Positions 55,143 to 64,000 of a stretch of 64,000 nucleotides of DNA are shown here, one piece after another. Origin of the DNA: Melioribacteraceae bacterium (GTDB taxonomy: Bacteria > Bacteroidota > Ignavibacteria > Ignavibacteriales > Melioribacteraceae); assembly GCA_021739765.1 (NCBI GenBank), contig JAIPBD010000013.1:62001-126000 (forward strand). Direction: 5' to 3'. The position numbers and the translations under genes were made by a program. Within the stretch, counting starts at the first letter, position 1, and each line of letters begins with the position of its first letter. The notes beneath the pieces are model-generated. The model saw only the letters and a program-made list of their open reading frames with translations. It searched no databases and was not told where the DNA came from.

Positions 55143-55673
55143 ATGACTGAAAAACAGATTATTCAAAAAATTAGAAACGGTGATGATAGTTCGTATCGGA
55201 AACTTTTCGAAGAAAACTACAATCGGCTTTTCAGATTTATGATGCAGTTTTCAAAAAAGAAAGATTACGATGAAGTTGAGGAATGGGTGCAGAAGGCATT
55301 TATAAAAGCTTTTTATGGTTTGTCGAATTTCAATTTATCCTCAAAGTTTAAAACATGGCTTTTCACCATTGCAATAAATGAAATGAAACAAGAGATGGGA
55401 TTATTGAGAAACAAATTGAATTCGGATGAAGAACTCGATAATCATCTGATTGAAGAATATGCGAATGAATTTGAGTGGCATTACGATATGAAAATTATTT
55501 TGGAACAAATAAGTGCTGAAAAAAAAGCGGTTTTTATTCTTTTTGAGATTGAAGGATATTCACATAATGAAATTGCGAACATGCTTGATATAAGCTACGC
55601 AGCCTCCCGAACAATTCTTTCTCGAACAAAAAAGGAATTACAAACTATCTGGCAAAAGGAGTTTGGAAAATGA
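55143..55673 (+). CDS. ECF-type RNA polymerase sigma factor
   Basis: 176 residues. Region 2 with SYRKLFEENYNRLFRFMMQF and VEEWVQKAFIKAFYGLSNF, and region 4 with SAEKKAVFILFEIEGYSHNE and IANMLDISYAASRTILSRTK. No region 3, as expected of ECF sigmas. Overlaps the next gene by 4 bases (ATGA), which suggests coupling with an anti-sigma-like membrane protein. Confidence 0.94.
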   Translation: MTEKQIIQKIRNGDDSSYRKLFEENYNRLFRFMMQFSKKKDYDEVEEWVQKAFIKAFYGLSNFNLSSKFKTWLFTIAINEMKQEMGLLRNKLNSDEELDNHLIEEYANEFEWHYDMKIILEQISAEKKAVFILFEIEGYSHNEIANMLDISYAASRTILSRTKKELQTIWQKEFGK

Positions 55674-56164
55674 TAAATCAAAATGAATTTTATTCAAAAA
55701 ATGATGAACCGAAAAAGTATTCGAAATTTAGAGTTTGGAGAAAGATTCGATCAGAAATTAGATCGACAAAAAGTAAACGAATGGAACTGAGAAGTTTTGC
55801 ACTCGGTTTTGCCACGGCACTATTGGCAATTTTTGCTTTTGCGGGCGTTTTTAACTTGTACACTCAACTAACGATTGAGCGGCTTCCACAACAAGTTAAA
55901 ATTAATAATGCCTACAAATCGGCAATTGATGAATTCGAAAAAATATTACCGGTGAAGTCGTTTGATCCCAATCAAGATGTGGATTTAGTGCTTGCTTCAC
56001 AACTGGAAAAAATGAATGATATAAATACCGCAATTAATACTATTAAAAATGAAAGGAACGATCGCGATTTTTCGAAAATAAACATGCAACGATTGCGGCT
56101 TTTATACAAAATGAAACTTGAAACAATTGAGCAAATTATCAAAATAGAAGAGGGGGGAAAATGA
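55670..56164 (+). CDS. Single-pass membrane protein, probable anti-sigma partner
   Basis: 164 residues. A basic cytoplasmic N-terminus (about 1-43), one membrane helix (about 45-64, FALGFATALLAIFAFAGVFN) and a helical extracytoplasmic part. This is the topology of anti-sigma factors, and the gene overlaps the ECF sigma gene by 4 bases. The zinc-binding HxxxCxxC of ZAS anti-sigmas is absent, so the role rests on position and topology. Overlaps the DUF4097 gene by 4 bases. Confidence 0.6.
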   Translation: MINQNEFYSKNDEPKKYSKFRVWRKIRSEIRSTKSKRMELRSFALGFATALLAIFAFAGVFNLYTQLTIERLPQQVKINNAYKSAIDEFEKILPVKSFDPNQDVDLVLASQLEKMNDINTAINTIKNERNDRDFSKINMQRLRLLYKMKLETIEQIIKIEEGGK

Positions 56165-57549
56165 AAAAATTACTTTTAGCTTTGTTGATTCCGGCAATGA
56201 TTTTTGCAGGAACCGAACGTAAAAAAGTGGAGAATACTTTCGATGTGAAGGAATCTCATGAAATAATAATTAAAGCAGTTAACGGCTGCGATCTTCGCGT
56301 TGTCGGATGGGAAGAATTAAAAGTAAAATTTGATCTGGATGTAACCGTTACTTCTTCAGATAAAAATTATGAAAAAGAGTATATCGAAAATTTCAAAATT
56401 CGTGAGGATATAGGCAATATCAGAGCCGTCTTCGAAATGGAAAAATTTGAAAGGTCGGCAATCTGGGGAATCAAAGACTTGCTTACATTGAATTTCGGGA
56501 CATCGATAGAAACTGAAATAAAGGGTGTTATTTATGTGCCGATGAAGAATTATTTTGAGTTAGAATTAAAATACGGAGAAGTTGAACTAAGTGAAATCTC
56601 CGGGGAGATCGTACTCGAAAGCAGAAGTTCGAAAATTGAACTTGTTAATTGCCCAAATATTCGTGGGATTGAAAATGATTACGGCGAATTAAAAATTAAA
56701 AAAAGCGGTGGTAATTCTAAATTCGAAATTAGAAGCGGAATTGTTGATATCAGTTCTTTCTCGGGGAAATTGGATTTAACTTCCGAATATGGCAAGATTG
56801 GTATTTCTGAGATTTCGGAAGATTTGAAAATTGAAAGCAGAAGCGCTGATATCAAAATAAATGGCGTTGGCGGAAATCTCGAAATTGTTGCACCATATTC
56901 AAACTTAAATATTAGCGATGTGAAAGGAACAGTTCAAGTCGAAGATCGTTCATCGGAAATAAAAATTACAGACGTCGGAGCAATAAAATTAGATGCTCCA
57001 TATTCGAATGTTTTTGTGCGAAATGTAAGTGGAATTAATTCACTAACCAACGAATTCAAACTTCAGTCAGGGTCTTTGGATATCGCGAATGCCAAGGGTA
57101 ATTTAGTTGTAAATGACACTTATTCTAACTTTACTCTTAATCAAATTGTGGGTGATGTAAAATTGGATTCGAGAAGTGGATTTATCAAAGCAGATAATGT
57201 TAAAGGAAATTGGAGCTCGGAGCTTGCGTATATGAATGTTGATATAAAAAATCTTGATGGTGAGCAGGTTTCAATAGTGAATCGCGGGAATCCGATATCA
57301 GTTGAAATGCTAAAAGTACCGGTTCAAATTTATATTGAAAGTGATTATGGTTCGGTTGATCTTTCGATTCCAAATGGATTCGAAGGAAATGTTCTTCTTG
57401 AATCCACACATGGAAATATTAATTGCGAGCTTCCGATCGGAATGAGATCGGAAGGTTCAAAAGTCACCGGTTTTAAAGAAGTTCTTGGCAGCAAAAACCA
57501 AATAAAAGTTCGTGCCAAATCCGATGATATCAATATAAATGTAAAGTAA
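56161..57549 (+). CDS. Secreted DUF4097-type beta-helix protein
   Basis: 462 residues. Signal peptide to about residue 16 (MIFAG), then many short beta repeats in which residues such as LESRSSKIEL, IESRSADIKI, VEDRSSEIKI and LDSRSGFIKA recur about every 40-45 residues, alternating with Y-x-N/E-L turns. This is the right-handed beta-helix pattern of DUF4097 (putative adhesin) proteins, which often sit with sigma/anti-sigma pairs. Possibly the sensor or surface output of the preceding ECF module. Confidence 0.82.
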   Translation: MKKLLLALLIPAMIFAGTERKKVENTFDVKESHEIIIKAVNGCDLRVVGWEELKVKFDLDVTVTSSDKNYEKEYIENFKIREDIGNIRAVFEMEKFERSAIWGIKDLLTLNFGTSIETEIKGVIYVPMKNYFELELKYGEVELSEISGEIVLESRSSKIELVNCPNIRGIENDYGELKIKKSGGNSKFEIRSGIVDISSFSGKLDLTSEYGKIGISEISEDLKIESRSADIKINGVGGNLEIVAPYSNLNISDVKGTVQVEDRSSEIKITDVGAIKLDAPYSNVFVRNVSGINSLTNEFKLQSGSLDIANAKGNLVVNDTYSNFTLNQIVGDVKLDSRSGFIKADNVKGNWSSELAYMNVDIKNLDGEQVSIVNRGNPISVEMLKVPVQIYIESDYGSVDLSIPNGFEGNVLLESTHGNINCELPIGMRSEGSKVTGFKEVLGSKNQIKVRAKSDDININVK

Positions 57550-57559
57550 ATTTCTAATC

Positions 57560-57584
57560 CGGGGCGTTTTGTTGAAACGCCCCG
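57560..57584 (+). terminator. GC-rich hairpin terminator after the ECF operon
   Basis: CGGGGCGTTT (57560-57569) pairs with AAACGCCCCG (57575-57584), loop of five, followed by TTTGTAATT, 11 bases after the stop. Confidence 0.85.
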
Positions 57585-57772
57585 TTTGTAATTATCCATT
57601 TATTATTTATCCAAAAAAATAATCGTTCACGGACTCACTAATTCAATCTGCAGATCTTCAGATTTCCTTCCAACAATTTTGTTTTAAGCAACAGCTAAAT
57701 CCTACTTTCGCTTATAAACTTTCAATATATTCAAAAATAAATTTCTCCCTACTTAGCAAACATGAGGCAAAG

Positions 57773-60700
57773 ATGAATTTATCCAGACTTTCATTTTCAC
57801 TATTAACGATTGTTACAATCTTAATTTCGACAAATCTTTTCGCGCAACAAATCGATATGAAATTGTTCGAAGATATGAAACCACGAGCTATTGGCCCTGC
57901 CGGAATGAGCGGGCGTGTAACCACTATCGACGTTGTTACAAACGATCCCGAAATAATTTATGTCGGTACAGCTTCGGGAGGTTTATGGAGATCAACAAAT
58001 GCCGGAATTAGCTGGACTCCTTTATTCGATGAACAACCTGCTGCGGCAATCGGTGCGGTTGCAATTGATCAAAATGTACCGGATATAATTTGGGTTGGGA
58101 CAGGTGAAGGAAACCCGCGAAACAGCCAAAGCAGCGGAAATGGAATTTATAAAAGTATTGATGGCGGTAAAAGTTGGAAGTTTTTAGGACTCGAAAAAAG
58201 CCGGAATATTCACAGAATAATTATTGATCCCGGAAATTCGGATGTTGTGTATGTCGGTTCCCAAGGTTCGGCATGGGGCGAGGGGGAGCAGCGGGGAGTT
58301 TTCAAAACCATCGACGGTGGAAAATCATGGCAAAAAGTACTTTATGTAAATGAAAAAACCGGGATTGCTGATCTGGTGATTGACCCTTCGAATCCGAACA
58401 AACTTGTAGCCGCAATGTGGGAATACCGAAGATGGCCCTGGTATTTTGAATCCGGAGGCAAAGGGAGCGGTTTGTATGTCACTTTTGATGGCGGAAATAA
58501 TTGGGAGAAACGGACTGAAAAAGACGGGCTTCCATCCGGTAATCTTGGACGAATCGGTTTAGCGATCGCTCCAAGCAACCCAAAAATTATTTATGCGTTA
58601 ATTGAAGCGAAAAAAAACGGTTTTTATAAATCGACTGACGGTGGATTTAACTGGAAAAAAACGACCGATAAAAATATTGGCGGTCGCCCGTTTTACTATG
58701 CGGATATTTATGTCGATCCCCAAAACGAAAACCGCATTTATAATATCTCTTCTGAAGTTGATCTGAGTATTGATGGCGGCGAAACATTCTCAAAATTAGT
58801 GCCGTGGTGGGAAAGGTCGACCGGTGATAATTACGTCCACCCGGATCATCATGCTTTATGGATTCACCCCGATGATCCTAATTATATTATCAATGGTAAT
58901 GACGGTGGATTGAACATATCTCACGACAGGGGCAACACTTGGCGTTTTGTAAATAATCTTCCGCTCGCTCAGTTTTATCACATAAACGTAGATTTGGAGT
59001 GGCCGTATAATATTTATGGCGGAATGCAGGATAACGGATCGTGGCGGGGACCAAACAGAGTTTTGCGCCGAGGTGGAATAAGAAATTCGTATTGGGAGGA
59101 ATTAAGTTTCGGGGATGGTTTTGATGTCGTACCCAAACCCGATAATTCGCGTTTTGGTTATTCAATGTCGCAAGGCGGCTCGCTTTACAGATATGATTTT
59201 ATAACGGGAAATTTGCAGGATATTCAGCCTTATCATCCAGAAGACAAACCTCTTCGTTTCCACTGGAATGCAGGGATAGCTCAAGATCCGTTTAATAATG
59301 AATCAATTTTTTATGGAAGTCAGTACTTACACAAGAGTAATGACATGGGTAATTCATGGAAAATAATTTCGCCTGATTTGACCACGAACGATTCCACAAA
59401 ACAAAAACAATTGGAAAGCGGCGGGTTGACTTATGATGTAACAGACGCTGAAAATCATACCACAATTTTATCGATTGCACCAAGCCCTTTAAAAGAAGGA
59501 ATTATTTGGGTGGGAACAGATGACGGGAATGTTCAACTCACAAAAGATGGCGGAAAGAGTTGGACAAATTTAATCGCGAATATCAACGATGCGCCAAAAA
59601 ATGGATGGGTTGCGCAAATTCAAGCATCAACTTATAACGCAGCGGAAGCGTTTGTAGTAATTAATAATTATCGGCAAGATGATTGGACCCCATATCTTTT
59701 TTATACCTCCGATTTTGGTAAAAGTTGGAGAAATCTTGCAAATTCCAAACAATTGGATGGTTATACCCTTTCGTTTGTTCAGGATTTTGAAGTCCCGGAG
59801 CTGATGTTTCTTGGAACCGAATTCGGATTATATATCTCATTAGATGCCGGAAAAAACTGGACAAAATGGACTCAAGGATTTCCAACTGTTTCAACAATGG
59901 ATATGATTATTCATCCTCGTGAAAATGATCTTGTTATTGGTACTTTTGGCAGGGCTGCTTATGTTCTGGATGATATTACGCCCCTTAGAAATATGGCGAG
60001 AAATTCTAAAAGTATATTCGAAGCGAAAGCCAAACTATTTCAAATATTGGACTCATACATCACACTTTGGCGGCAACCCAATGGAGCAAGGTTTGTCGCG
60101 GATGGTGAGTTTAAGGGTCAAAATAAAAGTGATGGAACTATGATCACTTATTATTTGAATCCGGATACAACTAAAGTCAAAAAGGACGAAATGAAGGAAA
60201 GTAGTGATAAACAAGATGAAGATTTAAAAACTGAAGAGAAGAAAAAGGAAAATAAAGTTGTTTTCGAAGTGTTTGATTCAAATGGTGAGAAGATCCGTAC
60301 TTTCAAACGAGAACCAAAAAAAGGAATAAATCGATTCTTCTGGGGACAAGAGATGGCGGGTTTTCGATTTCCTACACAATCCAAACCAAAAAAAGATGCC
60401 GATGAACCCGGAGGCATGACCGTTCTGCCGGGCGAGTATTTAATTAAAATGAGTTATGATGGAATTGTTGATTCATCGAGTGCAATTATTAATTACGATC
60501 CTCGAGTTGAAGTCAATTTGGCGGATATGAAGGCCAGATTAATGCTGGTTGATTCGTTCAAAGTTATAATAGAACCATTTACAGAAGTGATGGATAATAT
60601 CCGCGATGCAGAGAATTCTCTCGAAATAATCGCAAAGTTAACAAAGGAAAAAGATGAATTTGATGATCTCGAGAAAAAAGGAAAAGAAATTTCAAAAAAA

Positions 60701-60964
60701 ATCAAAGAGTTGTTGGAAATTGTAAATCAGAAAGATGTGCAGGGTATTCGACGCGATCCAACACGATTGGGGAGTAGAATCAGCAACGCTTATTATACAA
60801 TTGCCGGTTCCGATGAAGCACCGGGTGAAAAAGAGCAATTGAGACTCAAACACTTGAAGAAATATATTGGCGATGCTTTGTTAAAAATGAATTCATTTTT
60901 AGATTCAGAATGGAAAGAATACAAAACCGATGTTCAAAACAGTGGTCTTACTTTTTTTAATTAG
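57773..60964 (+). CDS. Secreted VPS10/BNR-repeat propeller protein
   Basis: 1063 residues. Signal peptide to about residue 24 (STNLFAQQ). From residue 30 on, the sequence runs through many Asp-box (S-x-D-x-G-x-x-W) turns: STNAGISWTPLF, SIDGGKSWKFLG, TIDGGKSWQKVL, TFDGGNNWEKRT, STDGGFNWKKTT and SLDAGKNWTKWT. Two such propellers are predicted, as in the VPS10/sortilin-like bacterial proteins annotated as BNR or glycosyl-hydrolase-like. The C-terminal third has a Lys/Glu-rich helical part, and there is no type IX sorting domain. Binding partner and enzymatic activity are unknown. Confidence 0.88.
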   Translation: MNLSRLSFSLLTIVTILISTNLFAQQIDMKLFEDMKPRAIGPAGMSGRVTTIDVVTNDPEIIYVGTASGGLWRSTNAGISWTPLFDEQPAAAIGAVAIDQNVPDIIWVGTGEGNPRNSQSSGNGIYKSIDGGKSWKFLGLEKSRNIHRIIIDPGNSDVVYVGSQGSAWGEGEQRGVFKTIDGGKSWQKVLYVNEKTGIADLVIDPSNPNKLVAAMWEYRRWPWYFESGGKGSGLYVTFDGGNNWEKRTEKDGLPSGNLGRIGLAIAPSNPKIIYALIEAKKNGFYKSTDGGFNWKKTTDKNIGGRPFYYADIYVDPQNENRIYNISSEVDLSIDGGETFSKLVPWWERSTGDNYVHPDHHALWIHPDDPNYIINGNDGGLNISHDRGNTWRFVNNLPLAQFYHINVDLEWPYNIYGGMQDNGSWRGPNRVLRRGGIRNSYWEELSFGDGFDVVPKPDNSRFGYSMSQGGSLYRYDFITGNLQDIQPYHPEDKPLRFHWNAGIAQDPFNNESIFYGSQYLHKSNDMGNSWKIISPDLTTNDSTKQKQLESGGLTYDVTDAENHTTILSIAPSPLKEGIIWVGTDDGNVQLTKDGGKSWTNLIANINDAPKNGWVAQIQASTYNAAEAFVVINNYRQDDWTPYLFYTSDFGKSWRNLANSKQLDGYTLSFVQDFEVPELMFLGTEFGLYISLDAGKNWTKWTQGFPTVSTMDMIIHPRENDLVIGTFGRAAYVLDDITPLRNMARNSKSIFEAKAKLFQILDSYITLWRQPNGARFVADGEFKGQNKSDGTMITYYLNPDTTKVKKDEMKESSDKQDEDLKTEEKKKENKVVFEVFDSNGEKIRTFKREPKKGINRFFWGQEMAGFRFPTQSKPKKDADEPGGMTVLPGEYLIKMSYDGIVDSSSAIINYDPRVEVNLADMKARLMLVDSFKVIIEPFTEVMDNIRDAENSLEIIAKLTKEKDEFDDLEKKGKEISKKIKELLEIVNQKDVQGIRRDPTRLGSRISNAYYTIAGSDEAPGEKEQLRLKHLKKYIGDALLKMNSFLDSEWKEYKTDVQNSGLTFFN

Positions 60965-61075
60965 TCGTTCAGATTTCGGTGAACATGAGAATTTTATGAT
61001 ATATGGTTTTCGGCCAAACTCGATAAGTACTTCGCAGTTAATAATTTATTCACTAAAAATCCGGGGTGGATTAGA

Positions 61076-64000
61076 ATGAAACAACCTCTTTTCAAATTAT
61101 TTCTGATTACGATATTCATTTCATCAACAATGTTTTCGCAGGAAAACTCATTCGGTGAAAAATTTCTTTCAAAATTTGAATTCCGCGAAATAGGACCTTT
61201 TAGAGGCGGACGTTCTGCAGCTGTTACCGGAGTTCCAAGCAAACCAATGACGTATTACTTTGGCGCAACCGGCGGAGGTGTTTGGAAAACTACAAACGGG
61301 GGAAACACCTGGGAGAACATTTCCGACGGATTTTTCGGCGGATCAATTGGTGCAGTTGCGGTTAGTGAATGGGATCCAAATGTAATTTATGTGGGCGGGG
61401 GAGAAAAAACAGTTCGCGGAAATGTTTCGAGTGGCTATGGAATGTGGAAATCAACAGATGCAGGGAAAACATGGAAAAATATCGGACTGAATGATTCACG
61501 CCATATTCCCCGAATCAAAATCCATCCGAGAAACCCGGATTTAGTTTACGCCGCGGTTCTTGGTCATTTGTATGGTTTAAACGAGGAACGTGGTGTATTT
61601 CGTTCTAAAGACGGTGGCGAAACTTGGGAAAAGATACTTTTTGTAAACAGTGAAGTCGGAGCTGTGAATTTATCGATGGATCCTGTCAATCCGAGAAATT
61701 TGTATGCCGGAATGTGGAAAGTGAAACGAACTCCTTACAGTTTAGAAAGTGGTGGAGATGGTTCGGGATTGTGGAAATCGACAGACAGCGGAGATTCATG
61801 GACCGAAATCACCCGAAATGAAGGATTACCGAAAGGTACGATTGGAATTGTCGGGGTGGCTGTATCTCCTGTGAATAATAATTTAGTCTGGACGATAATT
61901 GAAAATAAAGATGGCGGATTATTTAAATCGACTGATGCCGGAGAAACGTGGAGAAAAACAAACTCCGAACGAAATTTAAGGCAAAGAGCATGGTACTACA
62001 CAAGAGTTTATGCCGATACCAAAAATGAAGATGAAGTTTATGTTCTGAATGTTGGTTTTTGGAAATCGAAGGACGGGGGGAAAAAGTTCGAACGAATCCG
62101 AACTCCTCATGGCGATCATCATGATTTGTGGATTAATCCTGATGAACCGGATTACCAAATTATCGGTGATGATGGCGGCGCTCAAGTTACTTTTGATGGT
62201 GGCGGAACCTGGAGTACTTATCATAATCAACCAACGGCTCAATTTTATCGTGTTACCGCCGACAATCATTTTCCATACCGAATTTACGGTGCGCAACAAG
62301 ATAACTCAACAGTTCGAATATTGCACAGATCGGATGGCAGAACAATCAGCGAAGACGATTGGGAATCAACCGCAGGAGGTGAAAGTGGTTGGATCGCTCC
62401 TCATCCCGAAAATCCGGATATAGTTTATGGTGGTTCCTACGGTGGTTATTTAACGAGATATAATCATAAAACAAAAGAATTTAGGGCGGTTAATGTTTGG
62501 CCGGATGATCCGATGGGCCACGGCGCAAAGGATTGGAAATATCGGTTCCAATGGAATTTCCCAATCATTATTTCACAGCACAACTCAGATGTAATTTACA
62601 CAGCCGGAAATGTTCTCTTCAAATCAACAAACGAAGGACAGAGTTGGGAGGCTATTAGTCCTGATCTCACCAGAAATGATTCGACTAAACTGGGTCCTTC
62701 CGGTGGTCCGATCACGAAAGACAATACCAGTGTTGAATACTATTGCACAATTTTCACATTGGCTGAATCAAAGTTTGATAAGAATGTAATCTGGGTCGGA
62801 TCGGATGATGGATTAATACACCTTACGAAAGATGGCGGTGGGAGTTGGCAAAATATTACACCCGATAAAAAGATTATGCCTGAGTGGATCCAAATTAACT
62901 CCATCGAAGCCGATCCATTTAACGAAGCCGGCTTGTATGTCGCCGCGACCAACTACAAGAATAATGATTTTAAGCCTTATCTATATAAAACTGACGATTA
63001 TGGTAAAACGTGGACTAAAATTGTGAAAGGAATTGACGTTTCACATTTTACAAGGGATATTGTTTGTGATCCGAATCGCAAAGGAATGCTTTTCGCCGGA
63101 ACTGAAACCGGACTTTATCTTTCGCTCGATGATGGGAAATCTTGGTCGACTTTTCAAAATAATCTTCCGGTTGTTCCTATTACCGATCTTGAAATAAAAG
63201 ATAACGATTTGATCATCGCCACTCAGGGCAGATCGTTTTGGCTATTGGATGATTTAACACCTTTACATCAATGGAATGATAAAATTAGTGAGACGAATCA
63301 ACATTTATTTCAACCTCGCAGCGCGTTTAGAATGGGAGGGGGACGAACAGAAAAATCAGTGACAGCAGGTCAAAATGTTCATAATGGCGCTGTTTTTAAT
63401 TATTACTTCAACTCATTACCCGATTCAAATCAAGTTAGTTTTAATATAAAGGAATTGAATGGAGAGATGATTCAATCATTTCGACCGAAAGCAGATAAAA
63501 AGAAAAATGTAATCAGAATGAATTTTGATGCCGGATTAAACCAGCTTGTTTGGAATATGAGATACCAAGATGCTGATAAATTTGACGGTATGATTTTATG
63601 GAATGGTGGGGGTTTAAGAGGACCCAAAGCTGTTCCCGGAAAATATCTTGCCGAATTGATTGTCGCTGACGATACAGTCAGTGCGGAATTTGAAATATTA
63701 AAGGATCCCCGTTCCTCCGCTTCTATTGCTGATCTTAAAGAGCAATTTGATTTCCAAATTGATGTGAGGGACAAATTGAGCAACTTGCATAATGTGATTA
63801 AAAAATTGAGAAAGGTTCGAAGTCAAATAAAAGAGTATGTTGGAAAAGCGGACGGTTTTGAGAATACCGATTCTCTTATTGCGAAGGGAAAAACTATCAA
63901 TAATTCTTTGACGAATATTGAAAAAGTCTTGTATCAAACAAAAAATGAAAGCGCGCAAGATCCGCTAAATTTCCCGATCCGACTGAATGATAAGTTAGCT
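61076..64000 (+). CDS. Secreted VPS10/BNR-repeat propeller protein, paralog (C-terminus missing)
   Basis: About 975 codons visible; the gene continues past the window. Signal peptide ends near STMFSQ. Opens FEFREIGPFRGGRSAAVTGV, the family start, with Asp-box repeats TTNGGNTWENIS, STDAGKTWKNIG, SKDGGETWEKIL, STDSGDSWTEIT, STDAGETWRKTN, and late TKDGGGSWQNIT, TDDYGKTWTKIV and LDDGKSWSTFQN. It matches the preceding gene in domain order and in the HHDLWINPDEPDYQIIGDDG-type central segment, so the two are tandem paralogs, 111 bases apart. Confidence 0.9.
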   Translation, partial: MKQPLFKLFLITIFISSTMFSQENSFGEKFLSKFEFREIGPFRGGRSAAVTGVPSKPMTYYFGATGGGVWKTTNGGNTWENISDGFFGGSIGAVAVSEWDPNVIYVGGGEKTVRGNVSSGYGMWKSTDAGKTWKNIGLNDSRHIPRIKIHPRNPDLVYAAVLGHLYGLNEERGVFRSKDGGETWEKILFVNSEVGAVNLSMDPVNPRNLYAGMWKVKRTPYSLESGGDGSGLWKSTDSGDSWTEITRNEGLPKGTIGIVGVAVSPVNNNLVWTIIENKDGGLFKSTDAGETWRKTNSERNLRQRAWYYTRVYADTKNEDEVYVLNVGFWKSKDGGKKFERIRTPHGDHHDLWINPDEPDYQIIGDDGGAQVTFDGGGTWSTYHNQPTAQFYRVTADNHFPYRIYGAQQDNSTVRILHRSDGRTISEDDWESTAGGESGWIAPHPENPDIVYGGSYGGYLTRYNHKTKEFRAVNVWPDDPMGHGAKDWKYRFQWNFPIIISQHNSDVIYTAGNVLFKSTNEGQSWEAISPDLTRNDSTKLGPSGGPITKDNTSVEYYCTIFTLAESKFDKNVIWVGSDDGLIHLTKDGGGSWQNITPDKKIMPEWIQINSIEADPFNEAGLYVAATNYKNNDFKPYLYKTDDYGKTWTKIVKGIDVSHFTRDIVCDPNRKGMLFAGTETGLYLSLDDGKSWSTFQNNLPVVPITDLEIKDNDLIIATQGRSFWLLDDLTPLHQWNDKISETNQHLFQPRSAFRMGGGRTEKSVTAGQNVHNGAVFNYYFNSLPDSNQVSFNIKELNGEMIQSFRPKADKKKNVIRMNFDAGLNQLVWNMRYQDADKFDGMILWNGGGLRGPKAVPGKYLAELIVADDTVSAEFEILKDPRSSASIADLKEQFDFQIDVRDKLSNLHNVIKKLRKVRSQIKEYVGKADGFENTDSLIAKGKTINNSLTNIEKVLYQTKNESAQDPLNFPIRLNDKLA

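Overview
The window is AT-rich, gene-dense bacterial chromosome. Four secreted proteins end in a Por-type (type IX secretion) sorting domain with the QNYPNPFNP signature. Many starts lack a strong Shine-Dalgarno (SD) sequence and lipoproteins are common. Gene content and sorting domains point to the Bacteroidota/Chlorobi side of the tree, most likely an Ignavibacteria/Melioribacter-like organism; this is inferred from family resemblance, not from a search. No rRNA, tRNA, CRISPR array, intact insertion sequence or prophage was seen.

Layout. 1-5.5 kb: a TetR-controlled RND efflux operon (tetR, tolC-like, adaptor, RND pump cut by the window edge) with two matching operator palindromes. 5.7-13.2 kb: DoxX-like and OsmC proteins, a TPR/outer-membrane-barrel protein and a secreted S8 protease. 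13.3-18.4 kb: a tRNA-dependent amidation operon, short gatC, gatA, and one gene encoding GatB fused to aspartyl-tRNA synthetase. 18.5-25.9 kb: an iodotyrosine-deiodinase-like flavoprotein, redoxins, two M28 peptidases around a PstS-like lipoprotein, and a Crp/Fnr regulator.

25.9-31.4 kb is the most system-like region. An OmpR-type histidine kinase/response regulator pair precedes a tiny membrane protein, two paralogous HEAT-like secreted proteins and a secreted protein made of two tandem sugar-binding-type beta-sandwich domains. A direct repeat (TGTAA-N5-TGTAA, 10-bp period) recurs in the intergenic regions of this cluster, at about 67 bp from three start codons. A TGTCA variant precedes a predicted small RNA whose hairpin loop exposes an anti-SD sequence. 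A second hairpin buries the SD of one HEAT gene.

31.6-42.8 kb is mostly housekeeping: TIGR03546/TIGR03545 pair, pyrE, yidD, hemB, folE, dcd, a ZnuA-like lipoprotein with altered metal ligands, topA. 42.8-53.7 kb is a second signalling locus: a giant FG-GAP/UnbV-like sensor kinase, an NtrC-type sigma-54 activator and a SpoIIE-type phosphatase. They face a divergent operon (zinc-ribbon protein plus two type IX-secreted beta-propeller proteins) that has two tandem palindromes upstream of a good sigma-54 promoter match. 54.1-64 kb holds an SDR, an ECF sigma/anti-sigma-like/DUF4097 operon and two tandem VPS10/BNR-repeat proteins, the last running off the window.

Gene functions are read from motifs and remembered family features. 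Binding sites, RNAs and regulatory links are inferences from sequence patterns.
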